From Streptomyces muensis (GTDB lineage: Bacteria; Actinomycetota; Actinomycetes; Streptomycetales; Streptomycetaceae): DNA of 45,349 nt. The DNA lies in assembly GCF_021474425.1 (NCBI RefSeq), contig NZ_JAKEIP010000046.1:1-45349 (forward strand), given 5' to 3'. Each line of letters opens with the position of its first letter. Position 1 is the first letter of the stretch. The position numbers and the translations under genes are program-made. Positions 38,251 to 45,349 of the stretch are shown here, piece by piece. The notes under the pieces were generated by a model. That model ran no database searches. It was not told the origin of the DNA and worked only from the letters and a program-made list of their open reading frames with translations.

Positions 38251-39446
38251 GCCGCGCCCTCCGCGCGCGCGAAGGGACGGACCGGCACCGCCGCGTCGTG
38301 CGCGGTGAGGAAGGCGTCCACCGCCGTGCCCCACCCGAAGCACTCCGCACGCGCGCGTGCCGCCTCCCGGCGCTCGCGCTCGGGACGGTCGAGCAGCATC
38401 TCCACGGCGTCCGCGAAGGCGTCCCCGTCGTTGGCCGCGGTGGCCCCGGCGGAGCCGATCACCTCCGGCAGCGCGGACGACGAACTCGCCACCACGGGCG
38501 TTCCGCAGGCCATGGCCTCCAGCGCGGCGAGCCCGAACGTCTCGGCGGGTCCGGGGGCCAGGCAGATGTCGGCGGAGGCCTGGAGCGCGCCGAGCAGGCT
38601 GCGGTCGGCGACATGCCCGAGGAAGGTCACCGGCAGGTCGCGCTCCTGCGCCCGCTGTTCAAGACGCGCCCGCAGGGGGCCGTTTCCGGCCACTACGAGC
38701 ACCGCGCGCACCCCGCGTCCGCGCAGCGACTCCAGGGCGTCCAGCGCGGTGCCGGGCCGTTTCTCCACGGAGAGCCGGGAGCACATCACCAGCAGCTTCT
38801 CGTCGGCACGCGCGTGTGTCTCGCGCAGCGCCGCGTCCCGCAGGGTGGGACGCCGGTTCATCAGATCGACGCCCAGCGGGGCTCGTACGACGTTGCGGGC
38901 GCCGATCCGCACGAACTCCCGCTCGGCGAACTCGGTGGTGCAGACGACCTTCGAGTACGTGTGGGCCGTACGGACGTTGAGGGCGTCGGCGGCGCGCCGG
39001 GACAGGTTCTCCGACAGGCCCCAGGTGCGCAGCACTCCGTCGGCGGTCTCGTGGGAGACCATCACGGCGGGGACCCGGGCCCGGCGGGCCCACCTGCCCG
39101 TCCAGCGCAGCGTGGTGCGATCGGAGACCTCCAGGCGGTCGGGGGCGAGTTCCTCCAGGAGGGCCGCGACCCGCCGTTTGTCGAGGAGCACGCGGTAGCC
39201 GCCGGTGCCGGGCAGCATCGGGCCGGGCAGGGTGATCACGCGGCCCTGCTCGGTCTCGCAGTCGCTGTGCTTCTCGCCCGGCACGACGAGGACCGGATGG
39301 TGGCCCGCCAGCTTGAAGCCCTTGCCGAGCTCGCGCAGCGCGGTCCGCAGCCCTCCGGAGGCGGGGGCGACGAAGTTCGCCAGCCGGACGATGCGCAAGG
39401 AGGCGTTGGCCGGCGCGTTCGTGGACGTGTTCATCGAGCTGTTCAT
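38247..39446 (-). CDS. Glycosyltransferase, GT4 family
   Basis: A 399-residue retaining GT-B enzyme. The N-terminal acceptor domain begins LRIVRLANFVAPASGGLRT; the donor domain has VMCSRLSVEKRPGTALDAL and the EX7E motif in ETFGLAALEAMACGTPVVAS, as in mannosyl- and phosphatidylinositol-mannoside-type transferases. ATG 39446 overlaps the upstream transferase stop (ATGA); ATG 39434 is an alternative, and between them lies a short Asn/Ser/Thr-rich leader. A cytosolic or membrane-face GDP- or UDP-sugar transferase. Substrate unknown. Confidence 0.92.
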   Translation of the reverse strand: MNSSMNTSTNAPANASLRIVRLANFVAPASGGLRTALRELGKGFKLAGHHPVLVVPGEKHSDCETEQGRVITLPGPMLPGTGGYRVLLDKRRVAALLEELAPDRLEVSDRTTLRWTGRWARRARVPAVMVSHETADGVLRTWGLSENLSRRAADALNVRTAHTYSKVVCTTEFAEREFVRIGARNVVRAPLGVDLMNRRPTLRDAALRETHARADEKLLVMCSRLSVEKRPGTALDALESLRGRGVRAVLVVAGNGPLRARLEQRAQERDLPVTFLGHVADRSLLGALQASADICLAPGPAETFGLAALEAMACGTPVVASSSSALPEVIGSAGATAANDGDAFADAVEMLLDRPERERREAARARAECFGWGTAVDAFLTAHDAAVPVRPFARAEGAA

Positions 39447-40573
39447 ACCGCCACCGCCGGCCTCCGTGCCTTCAGCACGGCCTCGTAGTGGGCGATCAGC
39501 TGATCGCCGATGACAGCCCAGGTGCGTCCCTCGACCGTGGCACGTCCGGCGGCCCCATAGGCGGCCCGCAGCGCGGGGTCGGCGACCAGGGACCGTACGG
39601 CGTCCCGTACGGCGTCGGCGTCGCGCGGCGGCACCAGGAGCCCGGTGCGGCCGTGGTCGACGAGGTCCAGCGGGCCGCCGGCGGCGGGCGCGACGACCGG
39701 CACGCCGCTGGCCATGGCCTCCTGCACGGTCTGACAGAAGGTCTCGAACGGACCCGTGTGGGCGAAGACGTCGAAGGAGGCGAAGATCCGGGCGAGGTCG
39801 TCGCCGCCGCGACGGCCCAGGAACACCGCGCCGGGCAGCGCCTCGGCGAGTGCGGGCCGGCTCGGCCCGTCGCCGACGATCACGACCTTCACGCCCGGCA
39901 GTCCGCAGACGCCGGCGAGCAGGTCGATGTGCTTCTCGGGGGCGAGACGGCCGACGTAGCCGACGATGGTCTCGCCGTTCGGGGCGAGTTCGCGGCGCAG
40001 TGCCTCGTCCCGGAGTCCGGGGCGGAAGCGGGCTGTGTCCACGCCGCGTGCCCACAGCTCGAGCCGGGGAACTCCGTGGGCCTCAAGGTCGTTCATGGAA
40101 GCGCTGGAGGGGACGAGTGTGAGGTCGGCGGCGGAGTGGACGGACCGTATGCGCCGCCAGGCCGCGGCCTCGCCGGCGCCCATGTAGGTGCGGGCATATC
40201 CGGCCAGGTCGGTCTGGTAGACGGCGACGGCGGGGATGCCGAGCCGGGCGGCGGCGGCCATGCCACGGACGCCGAGGACGAAGGGGCTGGCCAGGTGCAC
40301 GATGTCGGGCTGGTGCTGGATCAGCGCTGCGGCCAGGCGCCGACTGGGGAGCGCGACCCTGACCTGGGGATAGCCGGGGAGCGGGAGGGAGGGGACATGG
40401 ACGACGGGGCAGGGCGCCAGAGCGGCGGCCGCCTTGTGCCCGGGAGCGGGGGCCGGGGCGACGACGATGGGGGCGTGACCGCGATCGACGAGGTGTCGGG
40501 CGGTCTGGAGCGCGCAGTGGGCCACGCCGTTCACATCGGGGGGAAAGGATTCGGTCACGATGACTACACGCAT
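39443..40573 (-). CDS. Glycosyltransferase, GT4 family (MgtA-like)
   Basis: First gene of the glycosyltransferase-glycosyltransferase-SGNH operon. The 376-residue GT-B protein starts MRVVIVTESFPPDVNGVAHC and has ETFCQTVQEAMASGVPVVAP as its EX7E motif and YVGRLAPEKHIDLL. These resemble actinobacterial GDP-mannose-dependent alpha-mannosyltransferases such as MgtA. There is no Shine-Dalgarno before the ATG; TTGACG lies 32-37 bases upstream, the spacing expected for the -35 of a leaderless transcript, although the -10 is poor. Coupled translation of both transferases suggests consecutive steps on one acceptor. Confidence 0.92.
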   Translation of the reverse strand: MRVVIVTESFPPDVNGVAHCALQTARHLVDRGHAPIVVAPAPAPGHKAAAALAPCPVVHVPSLPLPGYPQVRVALPSRRLAAALIQHQPDIVHLASPFVLGVRGMAAAARLGIPAVAVYQTDLAGYARTYMGAGEAAAWRRIRSVHSAADLTLVPSSASMNDLEAHGVPRLELWARGVDTARFRPGLRDEALRRELAPNGETIVGYVGRLAPEKHIDLLAGVCGLPGVKVVIVGDGPSRPALAEALPGAVFLGRRGGDDLARIFASFDVFAHTGPFETFCQTVQEAMASGVPVVAPAAGGPLDLVDHGRTGLLVPPRDADAVRDAVRSLVADPALRAAYGAAGRATVEGRTWAVIGDQLIAHYEAVLKARRPAVAV

Positions 40574-40771
40574 ACCGGTGTTGTCGCCGTGCTGGACGTG
40601 GCCGCGTCAAAGTGGATCTTTCCGAACGACAAACGTCCCATGAGCGTTCCGCTGCGCCCCCGGGCGGGTCAGGTCATGTCCATGCACGCCTGACCCGCAG
40701 GTCACCCGGAGTTCACCCGGCGGGCGGATCTCCGCGACTTTCACAGCGCGGACACAGGCCCGCCCGTTGGG

Positions 40772-42190
40772 TCAGCCGGCGGCCGTGTCCGGCCCGATGC
40801 GACTGCGTACAGCCGTCTGCACCTCGGCCTCCTCGGCCGGGTCGGCGGCCAGTCGGCGCAGTCGCTCCACGACGCGCGTGTCACCGGTCTCGGCGTGCCG
40901 GGCGGCGATCTCGCGGGTGGTCTCCTCACAGTCCCAGAGGCACTCGACGGCGAAGCCGGAGGGGAAGGAGGGGTCGGTGGCGGCCAGGGCGCGGGCGGTG
41001 CGGCCGCGTAGGTGGGAGGAGGCGGTCTCGCGGTAGATATGGCGCAGGACGGGGGCGGCGCAGGCGATGCCGAGCCGTCCGGTGCCGTCGACGAGGGTCC
41101 ACAGCGTCGGCGCGTCGGGGCCTTCGCCCCGTACGGCCTCCCGTAGTGCGGCCAGGACGAGGTCCTTGTCCTCGGCTCCGCCCCGGCAGGCGAGCATGCG
41201 TCCGGCGGCGGCGCCCAGCGGATCGGGCCGTCGGGCCCAGCCGCGCGCGCGGTCGACGGCGGCGACGCTGCGCATCCGTTCGAAGGCGTCGACGGCGGCC
41301 TCCACGACCGCCGACGAGCCGGTGACCACGGCCGCCTCGATCAGGTCGAGGGCGTCGGGATCATTGCTGTCGGCGAGGTAGCGCAAGGCGGTACAGCGGG
41401 CTCCGTCGGTGCCGTCCTTGGCGGCGGCGACGATCTCGGGCCGGTCCTCGGGGCCCGCGACGGCCATGAGGCACCGCGCGGCGGGCACATGGAGGGCCGC
41501 TCCGCGCTCGATGCCCTGCTGGGCCCACTCGAAGACCGCCTGCACGCTCCACCCCGGACGGGGCCCGGTAGGTCGCATCTGCCGCTGCCAGCGGTCGAAG
41601 CAGCCGGCCTCGTGCGCGGCACGCACACGCGTGGCGATCGACTCGCGCGGATCCTCCGCCCACAGCCGCCACGGCCGTGGCTCAAAAGCATCGCGTACGG
41701 CGGTGGCCAGCTCGGCCTCGCCCTCGGGATCGGCCGGGAAACGCGCGAGGACGGGCGCGGCGAGGGCACGCAGCCCCGCGTCGTCGTCCCGGAGCGCCAG
41801 CTCGTCCAGGGCCCAGGCCCAGTTGGAGCCCGTGGCGGCGTACCTGCGCAGCAGTTGGAGCGCGTCCCGCCTGCCGTAGGAGGCGAGGTGGCCGAGGACG
41901 GCCAGGGCCAGGCCCGTGCGTGACTCCTCGGTGTCGAGAGCGTCCTCGACGTCGAAGAGGTGCGCCTCGATCTCGTCCAGCTCACCGCTGAGGTCGAGGT
42001 AGAGACGGGCGTAGTAAAGGGAGCGGTTCTCCACCTGCCAGTCGTGGCGGGGGTCCCGCAGCACACAGTGGTTCAGGGCCGCGAGCGCCTCGGCGCGCGG
42101 GGCGGTGAGCGCGTGCAGTGTGCCGTCGCCGCGGCCCCGCTGGAGCAGGCCGAGCAGCGTACCGCTGGGCGCTATGACCGGTTCGAACAT
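40772..42190 (-). CDS. HEAT-like repeat protein of unknown function
   Basis: A 472-residue, alanine- and arginine-rich, entirely helical protein built of repeated two-helix units (for example LALAVLGHLASYGRRDALQLLR, CTALRYLADSNDPDALDLIEAA and VVEAAVDAFERM), as in HEAT/PBS-lyase scaffolds. No signal or membrane segment. ATG 42190 is preferred (GAGG 9 bases upstream); GTG 42205 is the alternative. Likely a protein-binding scaffold. It lies next to the ankyrin-repeat gene on the same strand, 301 bases apart, so the two are probably transcribed separately. I cannot assign a partner. Confidence 0.85.
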   Translation of the reverse strand: MFEPVIAPSGTLLGLLQRGRGDGTLHALTAPRAEALAALNHCVLRDPRHDWQVENRSLYYARLYLDLSGELDEIEAHLFDVEDALDTEESRTGLALAVLGHLASYGRRDALQLLRRYAATGSNWAWALDELALRDDDAGLRALAAPVLARFPADPEGEAELATAVRDAFEPRPWRLWAEDPRESIATRVRAAHEAGCFDRWQRQMRPTGPRPGWSVQAVFEWAQQGIERGAALHVPAARCLMAVAGPEDRPEIVAAAKDGTDGARCTALRYLADSNDPDALDLIEAAVVTGSSAVVEAAVDAFERMRSVAAVDRARGWARRPDPLGAAAGRMLACRGGAEDKDLVLAALREAVRGEGPDAPTLWTLVDGTGRLGIACAAPVLRHIYRETASSHLRGRTARALAATDPSFPSGFAVECLWDCEETTREIAARHAETGDTRVVERLRRLAADPAEEAEVQTAVRSRIGPDTAAG

Positions 42191-42491
42191 GGGAAACAGC
42201 CTCACATCAAGCGTCGACGCAACCGGGGTTCTTGCTTCACCTGGCCGCGTGACAACACGTCGGGGCGCCCGCCGTTTCCTGCTTGCTGTAGACCATCTTC
42301 CTCTGCCTCTCGTCGGTGGCCCATGCGGACCGCATCACGGCCCGCGCGGTGCGGCAACACCTGCCCAGCCATCGCGTCCGTGAATCACGACGTCATGATG
42401 ACTCGGCACTTCCGTCTGCCGCGACCGAAATTTCGGCGGCCCTGTACCGCCTCCCCCGTTTTCCGTGTTTTCGCTGGTCAGATCATTCGGA
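42191..42491. other. 301-base region ahead of the HEAT-like gene
   Basis: No gene seen. Two short palindromes stand out: ATGCG-GAC-CGCAT (42323-42335) and GTCAT-G-ATGAC (42392-42402). Either could be an operator for the minus-strand HEAT-like gene starting at 42190. Confidence 0.35.
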
Positions 42492-42884
42492 TCAGTGTGC
42501 GCCGAACAGCTCGAGCAGTTCGGTCTTGCCGAACATGCGGGCCGTGTCGACGGCCGACGGGGTCCCCGCGGCCGGGTCGGCACCCGCCTCCAGAAGGACC
42601 TTGATCACTTCCGTCTCACCCTTGAAGACGGCACCGGCGAGTGGCGTCTGGCCCCGGTCGTTGACACGGTCCCCCTCGGCCCCACGAGCGAGCAGGGCGC
42701 GGACCGCCTCGGCGTGGCCGTGATAGGCGGCGAGCATCACGAGGGAGTCGCCGCGGTCGTTGGTGAGGTTGGCCGGTACGCCCGCGTCGACGTACGCGAC
42801 GAGCGCCTCGGTCTGCCCCTGCCGGGCCAGATCGAAGATCTTGGTCGCCAGCTCCACGACCTCGGGGTCGGGGGCATCAGTCAT
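42492..42884 (-). CDS. Ankyrin repeat protein
   Basis: A 130-residue protein made of about three ankyrin repeats: VPANLTNDRGDSLVMLAAYHGH, then EGDRVNDRGQTPLAGAVFKGE, then ADPAAGTPSAVDTARMFGK. Each has the helix-turn-helix and beta-hairpin pattern (DRGxTPL, ALLARGA, LLEAGADP). Cytosolic protein-binding module with no enzymatic domain. ATG 42884 with GAGAGG about 10 bases upstream. The target is unknown. Confidence 0.92.
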   Translation of the reverse strand: MTDAPDPEVVELATKIFDLARQGQTEALVAYVDAGVPANLTNDRGDSLVMLAAYHGHAEAVRALLARGAEGDRVNDRGQTPLAGAVFKGETEVIKVLLEAGADPAAGTPSAVDTARMFGKTELLELFGAH

Positions 42885-42930
42885 CGGCCGGACCGCCTCT
42901 CACTACGAACACGGGGACTGCGGGGAAAGC

Positions 42931-42966
42931 TGGAACTACTGGTACTGCTGGTACTGCCGGTACTGC
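42931..42966. repeat. Four tandem 9-bp units
   Basis: TGGAACTAC, TGGTACTGC, TGGTACTGC, CGGTACTGC in direct tandem. Unit length is a multiple of three, but no supported gene reads through it. It may be slippage-prone and vary between strains. Confidence 0.7.
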
Positions 42967-43075
42967 TGGGGAGCACGGGTACGACCGGCGAGCGGTGTCG
43001 GCCGTACGAGTGATTCGCCAGGGTACTGGCTCGCGCGGCACATGACCCGATGCGTCCGCGGCAAAGATCATCGCA

Positions 43076-43136
43076 GACACGGCAGGACGCAACACCCAAG
43101 CTCATCCGGTCAAGGACACTCCGCCAACAGTAGGAA
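43076..43136 (+). promoter_or_regulatory. smeA promoter candidate with WhiA-type GACAC motifs
   Basis: GACAC occurs at 43076-43080 and GGACAC at 43114-43119; a -10-like TAGGAA lies at 43131-43136. The second GACAC falls between the -35 and -10 positions. WhiA binds GACAC, and smeA-sffA is a known sporulation operon dependent on Whi regulators in other Streptomyces. Promoter placement here is inferred from motifs only. Confidence 0.4.
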
Positions 43137-43239
43137 ATCTGAGGAATTTCACCCAGTTGCACCTTTTATCGTATGGATACATCCTGTGAGCCTGGAAGTA
43201 CTCATGGTGACTGTCCCCACCAAAACCAGGAGCACTCAC

Positions 43240-43434
43240 ATGATCCTCTCCATCTCAGGCGTCGTACTGCTCGGCATCGTCGTCTTCATCTTCTTCCGCA
43301 AGGACGGGCTCAAGGCGTCCCACGCCCTGATCTCGGCCCTGTTCGGCTTCTATCTGGCCAGCACGGCCATCGCCCCGAGCATCAAGGCCGGCGGCGAGAG
43401 CCTGGCGAGCCTCCTGGGCGGCATCCAGTTCTGA
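43240..43434 (+). CDS. smeA: Small sporulation membrane protein SmeA
   Basis: A 64-residue protein with two membrane helices (about 3-19 and 26-46) joined by a short FFRKDGLKASH loop, and a glycine/serine-rich tail. Size, two-helix layout and coupling to an FtsK-like gene match SmeA, which in S. coelicolor brings SffA to sporulation septa. ATG 43240 is chosen for AGGAG at 7 bases; ATG 43204 (GGAAG at 5 bases) would add 12 residues. It is followed after 40 bases by sffA. Probably expressed only in sporulating aerial hyphae. Confidence 0.85.
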   Translation: MILSISGVVLLGIVVFIFFRKDGLKASHALISALFGFYLASTAIAPSIKAGGESLASLLGGIQF

Positions 43435-43474
43435 CGCCGCCCGTCCAGCCCGTACGCACCTCCAGGAGACAGCA

Positions 43475-45139
43475 GTGGCCCGCCGCCCCCTCCCCCGCAT
43501 CCTGAGCACAGGCAGCGCGCAGATCGCCCGAAGCCGGGAGCTGGCCCGGGCGCAGCTCACCCGAAGCCGGGAACTGGCCCGGACGGCGAGCGACAGCGCC
43601 TCTGACGTCCTCCATCCGCTGATCACGATCACCCGCGGTCTGCGCCGGCTGGCCTCGGCCGGGCGGCGCAGATGGGCCGACACCCCCAAGGACAAGCGCG
43701 GACCGCTGCTGTTCCTGGTGGCCTCGTTGATCCTGGTCGTGGCGCTGGTGCCGTACGGGCCGCTGCTCGCCGTCATCACCCTGATGGCGGCGGCAGCCTG
43801 GCAGGGCAGGGACCGTGCACCGGCCACGCCCGAGGGACCCGACGAGTCCCAGACGGAGCGGCTGAGATCGCTGTACGAGGCGCTGGTCCCGTACTTCTCC
43901 GCCGCCGACGATCCCGCGCCGCTCTACACCCACGGCGGCGAGTGGGAGAAGGCCTTCCCGGAGTACGAGTTCGACGGCACCAGCCGGATCAGCAGCCTTC
44001 TGGTCCGCTACCCGGCCTACTTCACCGACGGCGAGGCGCAGGCCCGCGCGCGGATCGAGCACCTGCTGACCGCGAAGTCGGGCCGTGGCCGGGAGTACCA
44101 CTTCGCCTGGGACGAGGAGGGCAACGAGCTCGCGGTCAGCGTCCTCGCGCCGCTGCCCACCGACATCGCCGCCCAGCGCTTCGTCACGGCCCCCGGCGAA
44201 ACGGTTCTCGGCTTCACCGACCCCACCCTGGTCCAGCGCACGCTGCCCCTCACCCACGGCGACCGGCAGCGCGACGTACCGCCGGTCGTCTGGCGCACCG
44301 GCATCCGCTCCACCGAGCCCCATCTGCTGGCCCTGGGCCAGCCCGGCAGCGGCACCTCGACCCTGCTGCGCTCCATCGCCCTGCAGGCCCTGCAGTACGG
44401 CGACGTCGTCATCGTGGAGGGCGGCGGCACCGGCGAGTACGCGTGTCTGACCGGCCGGGACGGGGTCCTGGCGGTCGAGTGCGGGCTGGCCGGGGCACTG
44501 GCCAGCGTGGAGTGGGCGGCGACGGAGACGGAGCGGCGCCTGATCGCCGTGAACCGGGCCCGCCAGGCGGGCAACCCGCCGCCGGAGGACACCAAGCGCC
44601 CGCTGTGGATCCTCCTGGACCGGCCGACCGCGTTCACCCACCTCGCCGCCGCGGACGACCGCAAGGACCCGCAGGCCCTGCTCCAGGTCCCGCTCCGGCA
44701 CGGCCGCTCGGCCAACGTCACGGTGGTCGTGGCCGAGCAGTGGGACGCCCTGGACGCGCTGAGCGACGCGGTACGCCAGCACACGCGCGCGCGTGTCGTG
44801 CTCGGCCCCGCCACGGCCGAGCAACTACGCACGGCGCTGGGCGCTCCCCCGCACACCACGCCGGTCGCCGACGTCCCGCCCGGCCGCGGCTACGCCCGTC
44901 TGGGCACCGGCCCGGTCCACCGGCTCCAGGTCCCGGCGACCCCGGACCCGTACGACGACGCGACCAGCGACGCACACCGGCAGGCGGTACTGGAACTGCT
45001 GCCGGAGCGGACGACGCCGGTGGAGGCGGAGACGCTGGGCCGGCTGGACAAGACGGACCAGGAGCCGGAGCCGGTTCCTGCGGACGCGGTGGTGGCGGAG
45101 CCGGTGCCTGCGGAAGCCGTGGCGGCGGAGCCGGCGTGA
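43475..45139 (+). CDS. sffA: SpoIIIE/FtsK-like septal protein SffA
   Basis: A 554-residue membrane-anchored FtsK-like protein, placed at sporulation septa by SmeA and thought to help chromosome segregation into spores. Residues 1-70 are basic, with a repeated SRELAR unit; two helices lie at 77-93 and 95-110; an ATPase-like domain covers about 230-500. The P-loop reads GQPGSGTST (about 288-296), with Thr in place of the essential Lys. The Walker B region is WILLDRP, without the following acidic residue. ATP hydrolysis is therefore doubtful. The C-terminus repeats PVPADAV/PVPAEAV. GTG 43475 has AGGAG upstream. No gamma (KOPS-reading) domain is evident. Confidence 0.87.
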   Translation: MARRPLPRILSTGSAQIARSRELARAQLTRSRELARTASDSASDVLHPLITITRGLRRLASAGRRRWADTPKDKRGPLLFLVASLILVVALVPYGPLLAVITLMAAAAWQGRDRAPATPEGPDESQTERLRSLYEALVPYFSAADDPAPLYTHGGEWEKAFPEYEFDGTSRISSLLVRYPAYFTDGEAQARARIEHLLTAKSGRGREYHFAWDEEGNELAVSVLAPLPTDIAAQRFVTAPGETVLGFTDPTLVQRTLPLTHGDRQRDVPPVVWRTGIRSTEPHLLALGQPGSGTSTLLRSIALQALQYGDVVIVEGGGTGEYACLTGRDGVLAVECGLAGALASVEWAATETERRLIAVNRARQAGNPPPEDTKRPLWILLDRPTAFTHLAAADDRKDPQALLQVPLRHGRSANVTVVVAEQWDALDALSDAVRQHTRARVVLGPATAEQLRTALGAPPHTTPVADVPPGRGYARLGTGPVHRLQVPATPDPYDDATSDAHRQAVLELLPERTTPVEAETLGRLDKTDQEPEPVPADAVVAEPVPAEAVAAEPA

Positions 45140-45260
45140 CCCGGGCGGCGTGCCAGGCGGCGTGAGCCACCGGCCCGGCCCGGGCAGCATGCCGAGCCGC
45201 GTGAAGCACCGGCCCGGCCCCGGCGATGTGTCGGGCTGCGTGCGCCACCCGCACACCGCC
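45135..45260. repeat. Degenerate 39-bp tandem repeats at the right edge
   Basis: Units starting CGTGA-GCCACCGGCCCGG at about 45161, 45200 and 45239 have a 39-base period and decay to the right; a partial unit starts at about 45135, overlapping the sffA stop. Because 39 is a multiple of three, the minus strand shows an apparent 13-residue repeat, but no start signal supports a gene there. Bases 45261-45349 show nothing else. Confidence 0.6.
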
Positions 45261-45349
45261 CCAGCGCCCACCCCGCCACGCCCGGGGCGTGTGCGGCCCC
45301 CCCCGCCTCGAACTCATCGGGCCGTACCTGGGACCGGCTGCGCCAGATG

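Larger units (their letters stand above)
42885..43239. other. 355-base region between the ankyrin gene and smeA
   Basis: Holds the divergent promoters of the ankyrin gene and smeA. Four copies of a 9-base unit (consensus TGGTACTGC) run from 42931 to 42966, just before the ankyrin start. The smeA side has a TAGGAA -10 candidate and two GACAC motifs, listed separately. A frame in phase with smeA stays open across this region but has no supported start. Confidence 0.45.

Noticed and set aside
42760..43239. Upstream in-frame extension of smeA
   Set aside because: Open by chance; the AGGAG-preceded ATG at 43240 fits the known small size of SmeA.
45135..45260. Possible CRISPR array
   Set aside because: The units are contiguous and degenerate, with no constant repeat/variable spacer alternation and no cas genes nearby.
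44718..45317. Minus-strand frame with a repeating HAARHAARAGPV pattern
   Set aside because: The pattern is the 39-bp DNA repeat and sffA antisense read in frame; no start signal.

Overview
The window is a high-GC actinobacterial chromosome segment, almost certainly Streptomyces. The evidence is the codon use, an rRNA leader of Streptomyces type at the left edge, a DasR-like operator before crr, a conservon (cvnABCD) and the sporulation pair smeA-sffA. From memory, the ends resemble the Streptomyces coelicolor region that starts with crr-ptsI and ends with smeA-sffA. I could not align anything, so this synteny is recollection.

Layout. 1-404: leader of a leftward rRNA operon and the control region of crr. 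405-2607: crr and ptsI, the general phosphotransferase (PTS) enzymes. 2674-8782: an unrecognised protein, acetoacetyl-CoA synthetase, a GH31 alpha-glucosidase and a zinc-ribbon Nudix hydrolase. 8833-12476: a 37-residue secreted or membrane peptide, a DUF35/thiolase pair, and an EAL-CBS-GGDEF protein with damaged catalytic motifs. 12957-15216: glpF-glpK for glycerol uptake. 15351-23318: a conservon on the minus strand whose order is cvnA-cvnB-cvnC-[1216-residue 5-oxoprolinase]-cvnD, so a metabolic enzyme sits inside the signalling operon. 23616-24390: a possible micro-ORF and a two-helix membrane protein. 24431-31698: a three-gene minus-strand operon resembling MukF-MukE-MukB (JetA-JetB-JetC of Wadjet) with no JetD-type nuclease gene beside it. 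31798-37154: a GntR/FCD regulator divergent from an MFS transporter, a D-glutamate-cyclase-family protein and pxpA-pxpB-pxpC, with a 19-bp palindrome in the divergent promoter. 37180-40573: a translationally coupled operon of two GT4 glycosyltransferases and an SGNH hydrolase. 40772-42884: HEAT-like and ankyrin repeat proteins. 43240-45139: smeA-sffA, then degenerate 39-bp repeats at the right edge.

How the genes fit together. Carbon supply is one theme: PTS enzymes under apparent DasR control, glycerol uptake and phosphorylation, alpha-glucoside hydrolysis and acetoacetate activation. A second is 5-oxoproline: the window holds both unrelated 5-oxoprolinase types, the single-chain ATP-dependent enzyme and PxpABC, plus a protein of a family that includes D-glutamate cyclase. 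A third is chromosome handling and development: the MukBEF-like operon, the conservon, the c-di-GMP-type protein and smeA-sffA.

The items I rate highest are the nuclease-less MukBEF/JetABC-like operon with an Asn at the usual catalytic Glu position, the oxoprolinase embedded in the conservon, a small peptide gene whose ribosome binding site can be locked in a hairpin, and a palindrome, CA(CG)3-4TG, repeated about once per 3 kb. No tRNA gene, CRISPR array, insertion sequence or prophage was seen.
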